From Siphonodentalium dalli (taxonomy: Eukaryota; Mollusca; Scaphopoda; Gadilida; Siphonodentaliidae), in contig CP136069.1 in NCBI GenBank assembly GCA_032622095.1, positions 189,153,122-189,217,121 of the forward strand: a stretch of 64,000 nt of DNA, in the 5' to 3' direction. The notes under the pieces are model-generated. The model was not told the origin of the DNA. It did not search any database and saw only the letters and a list, made by a program, of their open reading frames with translations. The translations under genes were made by a program, and so were the position numbers. Shown here piece by piece: positions 8,748 through 22,600 of the stretch (its first letter is position 1; every line of letters starts with the position of its first letter).

Positions 8748-11700
8748 CTCTAGTAGCTGAGGGCGTTTTGTATGCACTTTTATGTCCAGAGCAAAACTCT
8801 TCACGAATCCACTAATTGAAGGTACACGAACAATATTTGGTTGGTGACACATTTCCCATTGAGGGCGAAATGGGTCAAATGGCCACGCCCCTTTTCGCGC
8901 GAAGTACTACCACACGCCGTGACTATATCTCCAGAACCGTTGGCCAAATGGGGTCGTGTGACCACTCAAAATGTGCGGAATGGCCACATTATGGGGGGTC
9001 AGTAATACATTTTCATATCCAAAAGTCAATGGTTTTTAAGATAATTGCCAAAAACCAAAAAAAATCCATTTTAAGGGCCCAATTTTGGGGTTCAGCACTT
9101 TTATCTCAAAGCTGAGCCCCCAATTCGAATTTTATTGATCTATATCCATCGGTGCCACATATAGGTATAATTTCTGTACCATTATCGGATGGGATTGACC
9201 ACCAAGGAGCTCTTGACCCTGAAAATCCACATTATGGGGGGTCAGTAATACATTTTCATATCCAAAAGTCAATGGTTTTTAAGATAATTTCCAAAAACCG
9301 ATTTCAGCATGTTACGCACCACAAGTATACAATACCACCAAGGCCACAGCATATGTATGACACTTTTTAAAGAACTATCCGAATTCTCTGATCGACTTAA
9401 GAGCACAATTGACCACACACAATGGGATTAGCTGGAAATTGCTGCTGAGGATGTGTTGATCCCGACACACAACGTGAGCTCTTCATGACTGAACATGCCT
9501 TGGAAACTGGTGTGCTTTACCAAAAATCAGGTAACAATTGTGCTCTAATCAACAGAAATGTACAGATTGAACAAAACAGGTTTTAAAAATTTGTTATCAA
9601 CATTTAACAGCTGATCTGATTTAAGTGACCAAGATATGAAACATGATTTACTAAATGGAATGACCAGCTGTTTGCTTCATGCAGCAGCCACATGTTGCGA
9701 TTCTAAAATGGGTATTGCACCTGGGCATAGTAAAAACATATTGTAATCAGATGGGAGATGACCATATATACCAGTATATATTTCAGAAGTAATCAATTCT
9801 TACAAAAGGACACCTCATCTCACAAAAAGTTTTAGGAAATGATGGAATGATCACTATTCAATCAATAGTAGAATGAGCCTTTGTCAGTCCCACATTATTT
9901 TTGATTGGTCATGATAGTTGCATCACTTGCAGGTTGGAGAAGATGAGGGTCTATAATTTCACTAACATAATTCTTCATAATAGCTAATAGCCCTCATAAC
10001 TTACCATTTTAAAGATATTTTCATTTTCAATACCACCTCAGGTTAAGTGGTCCTGCTAATTTTATATTATGCTGATGGGTACTGCTGGATTGATATGTTT
10101 GTAGGTCAAAGCAATTCTGTCAAGTACCATCATTTTACCTAAAGTTGGTTATTTTTGCATTGTTTGGCTAACCCGAGCAATTTGTGCAAAAGTCAGTGTC
10201 TGTATGCAACATTCAAGAACATATATACTTCAAAATTTTATTGTGTACGCTGATGTTTGGTAAACAACAGGAATAGTCATCTCAATTATGGCCAGTTTGT
10301 AAAAACCAGCACCCATTATTAAAATATTTCACAATATACATGTTTTTTAATGTTTTCTACACATTGTGGCTTATCCTCGATTCGTTCAGATCGCTTTGCT
10401 CTACCTGAATATCATACCAAATGTATTAGCATCACCACTAAACTAGGGATGAATACTGCCAAATGAATATGTTGTGATAAGGGCAGTGGAAAAATAATGG
10501 TTGAGTCTTTTCTAGTAAAACCTACACAATACCGTCTTGGTCTGATAAGACTCAAAGTCATGTTTATTTAGGAGAATAGACATGAAGTCCACCAGTTTCA
10601 TGAAAATTAAATGGGCTCTGCACTAGTAACATCTGGACTCCTGGGACCCATTAATATTAACAAATGCAACACAAATGAAAAATACATAGTAACTTTCCTC
10701 AAACATAGATTATAACCTGACAATCATTGTGTTTGAATCAGTGTACATATGTATATGTAGGCATGGCCATAGCATGTTTTTGAAATACTGCAGAGTGCAG
10801 ACCATAAATTTCACTAGAATATACATGTAGTTACTGCATGTACATCACACACATAAGGCGACTGACACACATAAACGTACCTGCAGGGTTCACAATATTT
10901 GACATGTAAAGTATATATATATCTCCTGTGCCTATAACATCAAACCAAACGGTTTACAGTACTTTTACTGACATTTTTGGAGTGGCACATATACATACAT
11001 AAAAAATAAAAGTCAATTTAAAGGGACGAAATGAAAAATAAATTTGTGCAACTATAATGGAGATCTATATTGCATTACAACATCCACAAATCTACAAAAT
11101 CTACAACATCCACAAATCTACAAAATCTACAAAAACATCTGACTATCATAGACATTGGTAATGTGATCATTTTTCCTTGATAAGCTGAAACATGAGGGAG
11201 GATTGCATAGCATGGCTACATGCAGAATGTAGATTTGTATGTATTTATATCTGCATATCAACTGATGCTTGTATTTTTCTTCTAACTCACTCCAGGCTAG
11301 CCATTATTTGTTCTAGAATAATGTACATGTTAGGGAAACTGTAGAACCTTTATACAAAATGGTGATGCAGCCAATCAAAATTGATGTGGGACTGATAAAG
11401 ACACAACCTGCTCGACTACCGAATCATACTGATTGATCAAATTGTAGTAACTCAACATTTACTAAACCTACTTGTGGGCTGAGTATAATTCAATTCAACA
11501 TTAGAATACCATAAAAACACCCTGTTCTCCCATAAGTTTAAAGAAAATAACACATTGAACTAATTTACAAGTATATTGCTAATGTGATATATGTCATTCC
11601 ATTTATAACCATTTTGGCAGCCATCTCACATCAAAGGCCATGAAATCTAGATAACAAAAGATGAACTACATTCAATTATATCACCAGGTAACCTTTTCGT

Positions 11701-12201
11701 GGGAAAATGTCTGTTTTTCATTCTACGACCAATATATTCCATCCAAAAACCTTATTTTCAGGGTCAAGAGCTCCTTGGAGGTCAATCTCATCCAATGGAT
11801 GGATATAGATCAATAAAATTTGAATTGGGGGCTCAGCTTTGAGATAAAAGTGCTGAACCCCAAAATTGGGCCCTTAAAAATGGATTTATTTTGGTTTTTG
11901 GCAATTATCTTAAAAACCATTGACTTTTGGATATGAAAATGTATTACTGACCCCCCATAATGTGGCCATTCTGCACATTTTGAGTGGTCACACGACCCCC
12001 TATGTCCAACGGTTCTGGAGATATAGTCACGGCGGGTGGTAGTACTTCGCGCAAAAAGGGGCGTGGCCATTTGACCCATTTCGCCCTCAATGGGAAATGT
12101 GTCACCAACCAAATATTGTTCGTGTACCTTCAATTAGTGGATTCGTGAAGAGTTTTGCTCTGGACATAAAAGTGCATACAAAACGCCCTCAGCTACTAGA
12201 G
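8748..12201. mobile_element. 3.45-kb non-autonomous element with ~450-bp terminal inverted repeats
   Basis: The sequence at 8748-9226 is repeated in inverted orientation at 11755-12201 with high identity. The tips read CTCTAGTAGCTGAGGGCG at both ends and are flanked by TA (or GTAC), probably the target duplication. The left arm carries ~35 extra bases near 9155-9190 that the right arm lacks. A ~70-bp block of the left arm (about 8985-9055) is repeated just inside it at 9227-9296. The 2.5-kb interior (9300-11750) is AT-rich and has no reading frame long enough for a transposase. TA duplication would fit the Tc1/mariner group, but the superfamily is unproven. Confidence 0.75.
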
Positions 12202-13764
12202 TACAGCACCGGTAGGTGGAATATTAGCTAGAAATGGGGTATTTTGTCAAACTACTCGTTCCTTGGTCTCTTATCACCCAAACTTGATAATAGTTGCCTA
12301 GCTCTTGATCTCCAGCATGGTGACTAGCTTCTGACTTTTAAAGGTTTCAGTGCAAATGTTATATATATCGTTTGTAAATATATGGCCGAAGTCAAAACGT
12401 TTTGAAAGTGGATGGAAAATCATTGACACCAGTCAGTGGTATAGAGGTTCATTGGGTCGATGTTTTATGACAAACCACATCACGAGATTGGTGCCAATCA
12501 TCCGCGCACAATATGAAGTAGGCAAATTCCAAGCATGAGAAATCAAAATGCCTTAGACATCCGCCCATCTAATTTGGATCCCATGGAGTTTGGCTTCATC
12601 AAATGTCGAAACTCAAGGTCCTCATCTGATGCAGCTCTGAAGATGATAAGATGTTCATATTTGAGTCAGCAACCACTCAGAACCTCAAGGCCAACTACAT
12701 GACGAGATTCTGGTGCACCATATTGTCATGAACCAAAATAATGACACGCTCAGCAGAGAGCATGAAGGTGTTCATATGGATGTTATATTGAGCCATTTGA
12801 TACCCCAGATTCAGATTCAATATGCAGAAATATACCAATATGTGACTTTTACTTCATTTGTTTTACCATGTTACCAAACTCCTTCCAAAATGAGGGGTGA
12901 TCACATTTTCTTTCAGCACATTTCCGCATTTGTTTAGGTTCGCATTCTTCTACACAAGAAGACACCGATCAAGATGCCGATTTGATGGTCATATTTATGA
13001 TGGGGTGATTAATTAGCTTGACAAAATACCCATTTCTGACAATATGACTCAGCGTACTGGAACTAAGGTCTTTTCTTGGGAATTAAGTAAAAAAAAAGAA
13101 GAAGATTTTAAGGCACAATCTTGGTGGCCATCTTTGAAACAATCATCATAAACGGCTGAAATAACACAAAGAGAACCTAGAGACATAATTAGTGTGCTAT
13201 TGGTGTGTATTTCTGCAGTAAAACCCATTTTCCTTTGGCAGGGATGGCCATTTTGACCACCATCTTGGTTTTATCCAAATTTCTCAAGGCTGCCAGCTAG
13301 TGAGCCAGTGGATTCTTCGAAATAGTGGCATAGACCACCAGGATCTGCTGAGAAAAAACTTTATTTGCCAAAACACGCGTGTCTGCCTTGGCGGCCGGAC
13401 AAATAGTATATAACAACTGCAAAAAATTCCTCCAAACGAATAATATTCCACCCCAATGTATACTTATATTGGAGAGTTCACTTAGTAACGAAAGGTTTAA
13501 TAACTGAGATATCAGATCATCAGTGTGAGTGATATTTATTAGTAATGTGGTGATAAAAGTCATCAGTATATATATATATGTATAAGTAGCACATATAAGA
13601 GAAATATGAAATTAATAACTAGACTTAACAGATATGAACTGATAAATAATATAAAAATGAAAGTAAATATATCACAATGTTACAGACATAGCTGGGTCAA
13701 GGTGCCAATTTTGAATGTGTATTTACATGCAAATATCCAGAGCAAATGTTATATATCAAGTAAT
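12202..13764. other. Non-coding stretch with the outer inverted arm
   Basis: No gene could be supported. The part at 13079-13199 pairs in inverted orientation with 8602-8729 (shared blocks GAATTAAGTAAAA, ATAACACAAAGA and ACATAATTAGTGTGCT). Short frames such as 12713-12937 show no domain signature. Confidence 0.4.
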
Positions 13765-13977
13765 ATGCCCTGTCACTGAGTCGCGGCCATATTAGGTCCA
13801 TTCAGCCCTGTTCGTTTTTTTTAGTGCTACAGATCAAGGTTCTGGAGTAGCATTCCATATGTGGAGCTTTTGAATATTCATGAATTCCATATATGCCAGA
13901 ACTTTGACCTGTAGCACTAAAAAAACAGAACAGGGCTGGATGGATCCAATATGGTCATGACTCAAGTGACAAGGGCA
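13765..13977. mobile_element. Small inverted-repeat element (MITE), 213 bp
   Basis: Arms of about 85 bp run from TGCCCTGTCACTGAGTC inward and are matched by GACTCAAGTGACAAGGGCA at the right end. Within the arms CAGCCCTGTTC and TAGTGCTACAGATCAA are also paired with their complements. The 40-bp loop holds ATTCCATATGTGG and TTCATGAATTCCAT, which also occur near 5975-6013. No target duplication is obvious. Confidence 0.7.
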
Positions 13978-14721
13978 CTAAACCAGGCATATCATTAAAC
14001 AGTCACAACTTTTAACATGCAGGTGGGCTAGGCAAATGATCAATTTTGTCACAAATATATTTTTGTTCTGGAATTACAACACTTGACCTACTTTCGAAAA
14101 ATCAATATAAAACTCAAATGTAAAACTACCATATTCTAATGGAACAAGTTCCAAGCTGACCAGCCATATACATATCAATTGTCACATCTAGGAATTTTGT
14201 AACAGACATTTGCTCCGGAGATTTGCATGGAAATCCCCATTGAAAATTGGTCACTCAACATCCCCATTTATTGGTTTAACGTTATTGCTGGAATGTCTTT
14301 CATCACAAGGTTAACGTCACATTGCGTAAACGCCTAATCCAGTACTATTTCAACAATGTTGGTCCTGTTGTATTTTTACGGATACTTAGTTTATCGCAAA
14401 ACGTGAGATTTGCGAGAATTTGATATAAAAGTATCATCTCCATTATAATTCTATCTAATAATTGGGACATCCAGACATATCACTTTTCCATGGATTTCCA
14501 GAAACTAGAAAGCTTTATAAAAAACTTTCAGTTGGGGGCAGGATAAATCGATGTTGACACAATCTATGATTTTGGTACACTTTTGGTACAGTCTGATAGT
14601 TGGGGAAACGAACATTATTCACATTTGTACCGAATTGCTGCATTTTGCATTTTTGTGGGATTCAATAAAAAAAAACTTCAAAAGTGATTCTATAGGAAAT
14701 GGCGATGACTAAAACCATATA
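13978..14721. other. Non-coding stretch, nothing recognised
   Basis: AT-rich sequence with no supported coding, RNA or repeat feature on either strand. Confidence 0.4.
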
Positions 14722-14934
14722 CAGTAATGCCCTAATTAATCGACCCCTTAACCACAGCATAATTATGGGTAACTTTTCAGGATTTAGTCGGAAATATGGC
14801 TTGTTGCCATTCATCGGAAAGCTCTCGCTGAGAGCTTTCCGATGAATGGCAACAAGCCATATTTCCGACTAAATCCTGAAAAGTTACCCATAATTTTGCT
14901 GTGGTTAAGAAGTCGATTACTTAGAGCATTACTG
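14722..14934. mobile_element. Snap-back palindromic MITE, TA-flanked, copy a
   Basis: Nearly the whole 213 bp is one palindrome. The ends are CAGTAATGCCCTAA and its complement, flanked by TA on both sides, and the centre is GAAAGCTCTCGCTGAGAGCTTTC. CAGT-type tips with TA duplication fit the Tc1/mariner group. Five more copies lie at 15373, 24139, 52524, 55387 and 61824. Confidence 0.85.
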
Positions 14935-15372
14935 TACATCCAACATTTTCACCAGGGAGATAACAGTTATATTACAGAGTTACAATTTAAAGCAACAATC
15001 CTGCATAAAATCTTAAAATCTAAAAAATCACCCAAATCCTGCTTACCAGAAAAATTTGGGGGGGGGAGGCTAGCCCCTGGATGCTCGGAAGGACAAAGTG
15101 GTCCACCCCTTCACCCTTAACATTTACACATGTGTACTACATTTATAGCAATTTGAACTAAATTTGTATCTCATAATCCATCAACTGATTTCAGCCATTT
15201 GCCCATCAACATGATGGAAACTGTACATGCATCGACTCCACCATGGTTATGATAACATATATAAATTTTGAAATTGAAACACTGTAATTGAAGCTTATAA
15301 CCTTGAAATTGAATGTAAAGCAAACAGGATGAAGAAAATCATGCCCTAACACCCATAATGTATGACGATATA
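14935..15372. other. Spacer between two snap-back MITEs
   Basis: Non-coding. A G-rich run lies at 15056-15068. Nothing else could be recognised. Confidence 0.4.
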
Positions 15373-15584
15373 CAGTAATGCCCTAAATAATCGACTCCTT
15401 AACCACAGCATAATTATGATTAATTATTCAGGATTTAGTCAAAAATATGGCTTGTTGCATTCATCGGAAAGCTCTCACTGAGAGCTTTCTGATGAATGGC
15501 AACAAGCCATATTTCCGACTAAATCCTGACAAATTACCCATAATTCTGCTGTGGTTAAGGAGTCGATTATTTAGGGCATTACTG
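15373..15584. mobile_element. Snap-back palindromic MITE, TA-flanked, copy b
   Basis: Same family as 14722-14934, with CAGTAATGCCCTAA ends, TA on each side and the GAGAGCTTTC centre. It lies 438 bp from copy a in the downstream flank of BTBD19. The open frame across it on the minus strand is a product of the repeat. Confidence 0.85.
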
Positions 15585-16504
15585 TACAACTCAGTTGTAA
15601 CAACTATCTGAGGTCTGCTCATAATAGTGAAAAAAAATTTCAATGCAGTTGACATGGTTGTCAAGTAGGATGTTGCAACGAAATTGGTCTGTATTGTCTA
15701 TGCCAGGACAAAACCAATGGGTGTGCAATAACATTGAATAAATATAGGTAATGCATGGCAGAGACAATACGGCCCTGGGTCTTTACAGTGAGCACTTTCC
15801 AGCAAATTCCTATGACAACATTGATTCCCCTTCCATTTCTTAGATGATCTATTTTATTCTGATGAGAAATGACATTGATACCCTGTGAAGTGATAAATAT
15901 ATGAATACATTACTTGTAATTAATTTTATAATGAGTATACCCTAAAACTCAAAGGCAGTTGGGTATGATATTGGATCTTTTTTCTAAACATAGTGACAAC
16001 CAGAACATATAGACTTAGATGACATGAAATTTTTGTGAAACATTTGCCCATGAAGCTATACTGAAGTGACCATTGGTATTTTAATATGGTAAATTGAGTA
16101 TGAATATGATATAGACTCTAGTGAATAAGATGATTGCTAATATCTCTTAAATGTATATGACAATATTAAACTGCATATAATGGATCAGTCATATAGATTC
16201 AATATGCCTATGTTTTTTTCACCTCTCTCTCTCTCTATTCTAATCATTGCATAACATATGCAAACAGCTGAACTAGAAACTTAGCTTGGATGTTATAGGA
16301 GACCAATCACAGACATTGTTTCTTACTGAACGTGGAACATTCATTTATGTTCATGAAGAGGAGGGACTTATAGTTGATAAGGTAGAAATTTCTGGACATC
16401 TCAAATCACACAACACCATCTTGATCTTCTGCTTATAGCCATGATATTGTTTGATGCTGTTTTATGTAATTTCTAAATGTCATTTAAGATATTCCGATTG
16501 TTCA
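15585..16504 (-). other. Downstream flank and probable 3' UTR of BTBD19
   Basis: This lies just beyond the BTBD19 stop codon on the minus strand. A CT microsatellite is at about 16224-16237. No canonical AATAAA was identified with confidence. No other gene is visible. Confidence 0.4.
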
Positions 16505-16642
16505 TCAGTCACTATTCTTATCTTTCTCTATATACTGGTGCGAGTCTCTTGCGGATGTTCCTTTTCGCCGCGTTGTCAGTGGGTTCCCCTTCTCAACTTT
16601 CTTCAGAGCATGTACTCTCCATGCAAAGGACAATGCCTCAAC
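16505..16642 (-). CDS. BTBD19: BTBD19 exon 7 (C-terminus, stop)
   Basis: Acceptor TTTTTTCAG|GTTGAG; TGA at 16507-16505. It encodes Ala-Trp-Arg-Val-His-Ala-Leu-Lys-Lys and a basic Arg-Arg-Lys-Gly-Thr tail, like the end of vertebrate BTBD19. It is separated from exon 6 by a 3.3-kb intron with a 55-bp minisatellite. Confidence 0.8.
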   Translation of the reverse strand, partial: VEALSFAWRVHALKKVEKGNPLTTRRKGTSARDSHQYIEKDKNSD

Positions 16643-19600
16643 CTGAAAAAATTCAAGATGGTTTAAACATCGCGCCATTCTCGTTGGATTCAAGTAATGT
16701 TTTCAGTCTGTCTGGATCTTCTTACTATATAGACAGAATACAGCCTTCCGCAGTACTGTATACACCCATTGGTAACAATGTATACTTACTCTTTAAGTTC
16801 CAAAAATGGGGGTGGGCTTATCTTAGAGGACCACCCCATGATTTATTTTGGAGCAAAAATATAGACTGGGCTTATCCTCAGGGATGGGCTTACTGATGGG
16901 TGTATACAGTATAACATAGACTGGTCTTATCCTCAGGGATGGGCTTACTGATGGGTGTATACAGTATAACATAGACTGGGCTTATCCTCAGGGATGGGCT
17001 TACTGATGGGTGTATACAGTATAATATAGACTGGTCTTATCCTCAGGGATGGGCTTACTGATGGGTGTATACAGTATAACATAGACTGGGCTTATCCTCG
17101 GGGATGGGCTTACTGATGGGTGTATACAGTATAACATAGACTGGGCTTATCCTCAGAGATGGGCTTACTGATGGGTGTATACAGTATAACATAGACTGGT
17201 CTTATCCTCAGGGATGGGCTTACTGATGGGTGTATACAGTATAACATAGACTGGGCTTATCCTCGGGGATGGGCTTACTGATGGGTGTATACAGTATAAC
17301 ATAGACTGGGCTTATCCTCAGAGATGGGCTTACTGATGGGTGTATACAGTATAACATAGACTGGTCTTATCCTCAGGGATGGGCTTACTGATGGGTGTAT
17401 ACAGTATAACATAGACTGGTCTTATCCTCAGGGATGGGCTTACTGATGGGTGTATACAGTATAACATAGACTGGGCTTATCCTCAGGGATGGGCTTACTG
17501 ATGGGTGTATACAGTATAACATAGACTGGTCTTATCTTCAGGGATGGGCTTACTGATGGGTGTATACAGTATAACATAGACTGGGCTTATCCTCAGGGAT
17601 GGGCTTACTGATGGGTGTATACAGTATAACATAGACTGGGCTTATCCTCAGGGATGGGCTTACTGATGGGTGTATACAGTATAACATAGACTGGGCTTAT
17701 CCTCAGGGATGGGCTTACTGATGGGTGTATACAGTATAACATAGACTGGGCTTATCCTCAGGGATGGGCTTACTGATGGGTGTATACAGTATAACATAGA
17801 CTGGGCTTATCCTCAGGGATGGGCTTACTGATGGGTGTATACAGTATAACATAGACTGGGCTTATCCTCAGGGATGGGCTTACTGATGGGTGTATACAGT
17901 ATAACATAGACTGGGCTTATCCTCAGGGATGGGCTTACTGATGGGTGTATACAGTATAACATAGACTGGGCTTATCCCCAGGGATGGGCTTACTGATGGG
18001 TGTATACAGTATAACATAGACTGGGCTTATCCTCAGGGATGGGCTTACTGATGGGTGTATACAGTATAACATAGACTGGGCTTATCCTCAGGGATCGGCT
18101 TACTGATGGGTGTATACAGTATAACATAGACTGGGCTTATCCTCAGGGATCGGCTTACTGATGGGTGTATACAGTAAAATATAGACTGGGCTTATCCTCA
18201 GGGATGGGCTAACTGATGGGTGTATACAGTAGTGTAATATATCATACCAGAAGAAAAAAATACAAAGTACATGCTCGCATTAATATGAAATTGTCACAAA
18301 AATATTGTTTATTAGTTTACAATGTTAGTTGGGTTTTATGTTTCACAACGAATGGATATTTCTTTTGGAGGTTAGCTTCATGGAAACCAGTTAACACGTC
18401 ATGACATCAAGATGTCAAAACTTCAGACAGGACTAAACCTATCCATAGACAGCTGTGTCTCGTCTTACTCAACTAAGCCTACCACAATACAGATATGTCT
18501 GTCAAGTTGCCAACACCTTCGTGTTTATATTATACATTACCATACATTTTTCAAGGGAAATATGTGGGAACTATTTAAGCAACTTCGGAAAATTGATCTT
18601 TCACCGATATCATTGACTTGATTTTCCATGTACTTTGCCTGCATGTATACTCTGTTGTTATCTTTCCATGGAGTAGCTCATTGGCAAAACACCACAAGTT
18701 TATATAGGCATAATTCTCCAGCTGTTGTGAGATATCTCGATAGTTCTCCCCATGCAGTGACCTTTCAAATAAACTTTTTTTTTTGGACAAATCCATTATG
18801 GATTCAAATTATGACTGTTGACATTTTGGTTGAAATCAGTTAATATTTGTTTTATATTGGTTAATATTTGTTTTAATTTGGGCTTAAAATTTAATTGTAA
18901 CGCCGAAAAGTTATAATAAAAGGGCCATAACTCTGGTAAAAATGTATGGCCGGGCCTAGTTTGCTGATTCGTTTTAGAAACTCCTCTTGTGAACTTACAT
19001 TCCATCCATTTATAATTGTTTGAAATGAACCCCCGAACAACTTTTTGTGGGTAAGAAATGCAAAAAAATTACAATCAAAGGGCCGTAACTCAGGTAAAAA
19101 TATCCAGACGGGTCTAGTTTGCGAATTCGTTTCAGACACATCTCTTGTGAACTAACATTCCAAAAATCTTTTAAATCTGTTGATAATTGTTCAAAATAAC
19201 CTCCGGACAACTTTTTGTGGGTGCTGAATTCCAAAAAAATGACAATCAGAGGGCTGTAACTCTGGTAAAAATGTCTGGACGGCCTAGTTTGCGAACTTGT
19301 TTCAGATATTCCCCTTGTGAACTCATATACCAAAAAAATTTGAAACCTGTTGATAATTGTTTGAAATAACCCCCAGTCAACTATTCGGGATGGATGGATG
19401 TCCCAATGGACAGACAGATGGACTGAACCCATTCCTATATCCCGCTGCCAAACATTTTTCAGAAGGGGGATCAAGAGGTTGCACCACCAGTGCTGGCATA
19501 TCCCCATGGTTCAAATTCAAACATGTGCAGGTAGGAATCCATATACTGAAGTGACCATTTGGTTCATAATTGTATGAGTTATCATGTCATCAAGGACCAA

Positions 19601-22600
19601 AATAGCGAAAAATTGACAAACTAAGTTTCAGAACTGAGGCAAACAATTTCAGGACAAACCTGGTTTGCTCACTGATTTGAGATATTGTGGCAAGCAAATA
19701 GTATAACAAAAATTATTGAAATCGGCTCATAGTATTTTAGTTATCAAGCCAGATGGACAAACGAACGGACAAAGTCAGTCAATCCAGTATACCCCCATTC
19801 TCTTCGAGAGATGGGGTATAAAAACTGGTCATTAACCATGCAACTTAGTCATTAACAGTGCAAACCATGCTGACGCCTGACTACATGTATATGTTATTTA
19901 CACTTACAGGAATGATATCCTCCTTTTCGTTATCTTTCTCAATCTTAGCCAATTCATCAGGTGAGAACAACGGCAACCTGACATGTGACATGACATGCCT
20001 CGATATAACACCGGGAGGTTTCCCAACAATAACCTGAAATAACATGTAAATATCAGACCATGTTCCCCTCACCATAGCCGTACTCAGGTTTAACACAATA
20101 ATTAAAGTGATGTTGAACACTCCCCTGAGGTGTTCAGAACAGAATAGCACATAACCATGTCAAAATTATCTATTTTCATAAATTTTATACCCAAAATAGT
20201 CAGAAAACACCAGCATTGTTATGATATGAACAGATTACTATTGGCGTAATCTTTATCACCCAATAACTCGTCCCGAATAAAGTAGTAAATATTTACAATA
20301 ATTGTGCATAGTGGAACGTTGTGTTCCCTGATATGGTACGATTGATGTGGTTGGAATTTTCATCAATCTTAGTCCAGTCCAGTCCAGTGGAGATTTCCTC
20401 CAGTGGAGATACCGGTAGTATGTGGATAGTAACTTATCGGTATTATTCACTGAAATAAGTTGACAAAATGTCTGTAAGAGAAATATGATTCTCTTTAGTT
20501 TCTACTAATAGATATTCAATTTCCACAATTAACAAAGATTAAGCTTAAAATAAATTCTGATTTATGCTGGCAGTTGAATGTAAATATAAGGAATGAAAGT
20601 TGATTTTGTTGAGTTCCTAAGTTTTAAATGCCGTGAAAATGACAATTTCACGAAAACAAATAACTATCTATTAACAGTGTCAATTTGTTCTACCAAAATC
20701 AGAGCAAAATGTATATCAGCAGGATCCACCAAAAATGCAGCATTGTAGTATGATCAATTGAACGAGCTTGGTTACTATGGTACTATGTCGACTTACTGAA
20801 TTAACATTCGCCCAGTTTTTAATTGCACTGAGTACTGCCACTTCATCTATATCAAGTTTAGAGCTCTTTAAGACTGTGCACATGGCATCTGATGACATTT
20901 CTTCAAATGCTTTAGACTTGAAAACATTCTGGAAGATACAAAAAATGAAAAGGTAAATCACATATATCAAAATAAATAATTTGTTGAGAACCTTAGTATC
21001 ATTATCAGCTATGTCCTACTGAAATAATGCTGGATACAACATGTTATATACATGTATAAACGCCGATGAAAGTGATTTTCTTAAATGAAAAGTCAATGCT
21101 ATAAAATTCTTCCTGTCCCACCAAAATCAATGATATATCACAACTAGATACATGTACCGGTATAGCCTTTTCCAGGTGGTAGATCTCAACTCGAAAATGT
21201 TATTTATTATACACATTAGAACCTAAATGAATAGCAAATTAGGTTGTGTAAAATTTATTTTGGAACCCTGAATATGGTACATCGATCTTTAAAGTTTATT
21301 CACTGATGTAGCATTTTCTGAGTTAAAGATTTCCATGATTTTATTTCGATCTTGGGATCATGATCATCGGATTGAATGGAAAAATAAATACTTCGCTGTA
21401 AACATGCAGTCATTTGTCTTGAAAGTGAATAAAACTGTCAGATGAACAACATTTTTCATCTCAGACTCAAATTTACAAAGATTAATATTGCGGTTCTTGA
21501 CATGAATGCGTAAGCATTTCTAAAATCAAAGGTCTGTTATCAGCTGACATTTGTCAGAACTCATAATTTTAACTCTGAGTCTCAGACTTTACATAAAATT
21601 TTAAATGCCTGTTCTTTTCTAAATTTATTGAGCTCATAATTTTATCTCTTGAGTCTCTGGATTCAGAATTGTTACAATAACTTACCGCTGTATGTGACTC
21701 TATATATTTGAGTGTTTGTTTCTTTAGGTGTTCCTGTGCGTAAGTTACAGCGGCCTGCATCACTTCACAAGCATTCGCCACAGACAGATTCTCTACCAAA
21801 TAATCTACACAGACCTGCAAACAGGTGAATAATTTAACATCATTTGCAGAATTGAAGAACTAGGTGAAAGAATCTTAACCCTTTACCCAACAGAACGGCC
21901 CTGTGCCAATGCATTCTCTTATATATGCGAGTCGACCATAGGTCGCCTCGCATATATAAGAGAATGGATTGGCTTAACACATATTAAAAATGATCAAATT
22001 GTCAAAGAATGTAGAAAATATTATAAGAAAAAATGGTAAAAAGTGTTAAAAAAAGAATTTTTTTAGGCCAATGCATTCTCTTATATATGCGAGGCGACCT
22101 ATGGTCGACTCGCATATATAAGAGAATACATTGGCACAGGGCATAACTGTAACCATCACAATGTGGTCAATGAACCGGTTCTAATGATATCCATATTTGT
22201 ATGGTGTTATTGAGACAGACCGAAGATATTTTAGGCTGTTGAAGCTTTATATGGGCGTTTTTGGCCGGTTTGTTGGGTAAAGGGTTAAAGGGGCAGTCAC
22301 AATCCAAAATCTGAGATTGGTCAAAAATAGTATGCACCATTGGGAATTTTTTCCAAATTAATTGTATATGGCCAAGCATGCAGGTTGGAATTGATACAGT
22401 TAACCATCCTAAACCATATGGAAACCATTTCATATATAAGATTCTAGTATATACTAATTCTGACCTATTTCAGACATTTAAACCAGGTGTACCCCTTTAA
22501 AATTTCTACTAATTAAGTTCAAACTTAATCTAAATTACTGCTTTCTTATCATACCAACAGCAAAAACTTTGAAGAAAAGTTTTGGAAGTTCGAATGCATA

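Noticed and set aside
8816-9115. 99-aa frame and its 107-aa counterpart at 11810-12133
   Set aside because: The two are the same sequence in the inverted arms of one mobile element. The similarity reflects the repeat, and nothing suggests a protein.
16477-16896. 139-aa plus-strand reading frame
   Set aside because: It runs antisense over BTBD19 exon 7 and then into the 55-bp array. It has no domain signature.
16861-18229. Regular repeats that might be taken for a CRISPR array
   Set aside because: The 55-bp units are contiguous and have no unique spacers, and the array lies in an intron of a metazoan gene. It is a minisatellite.
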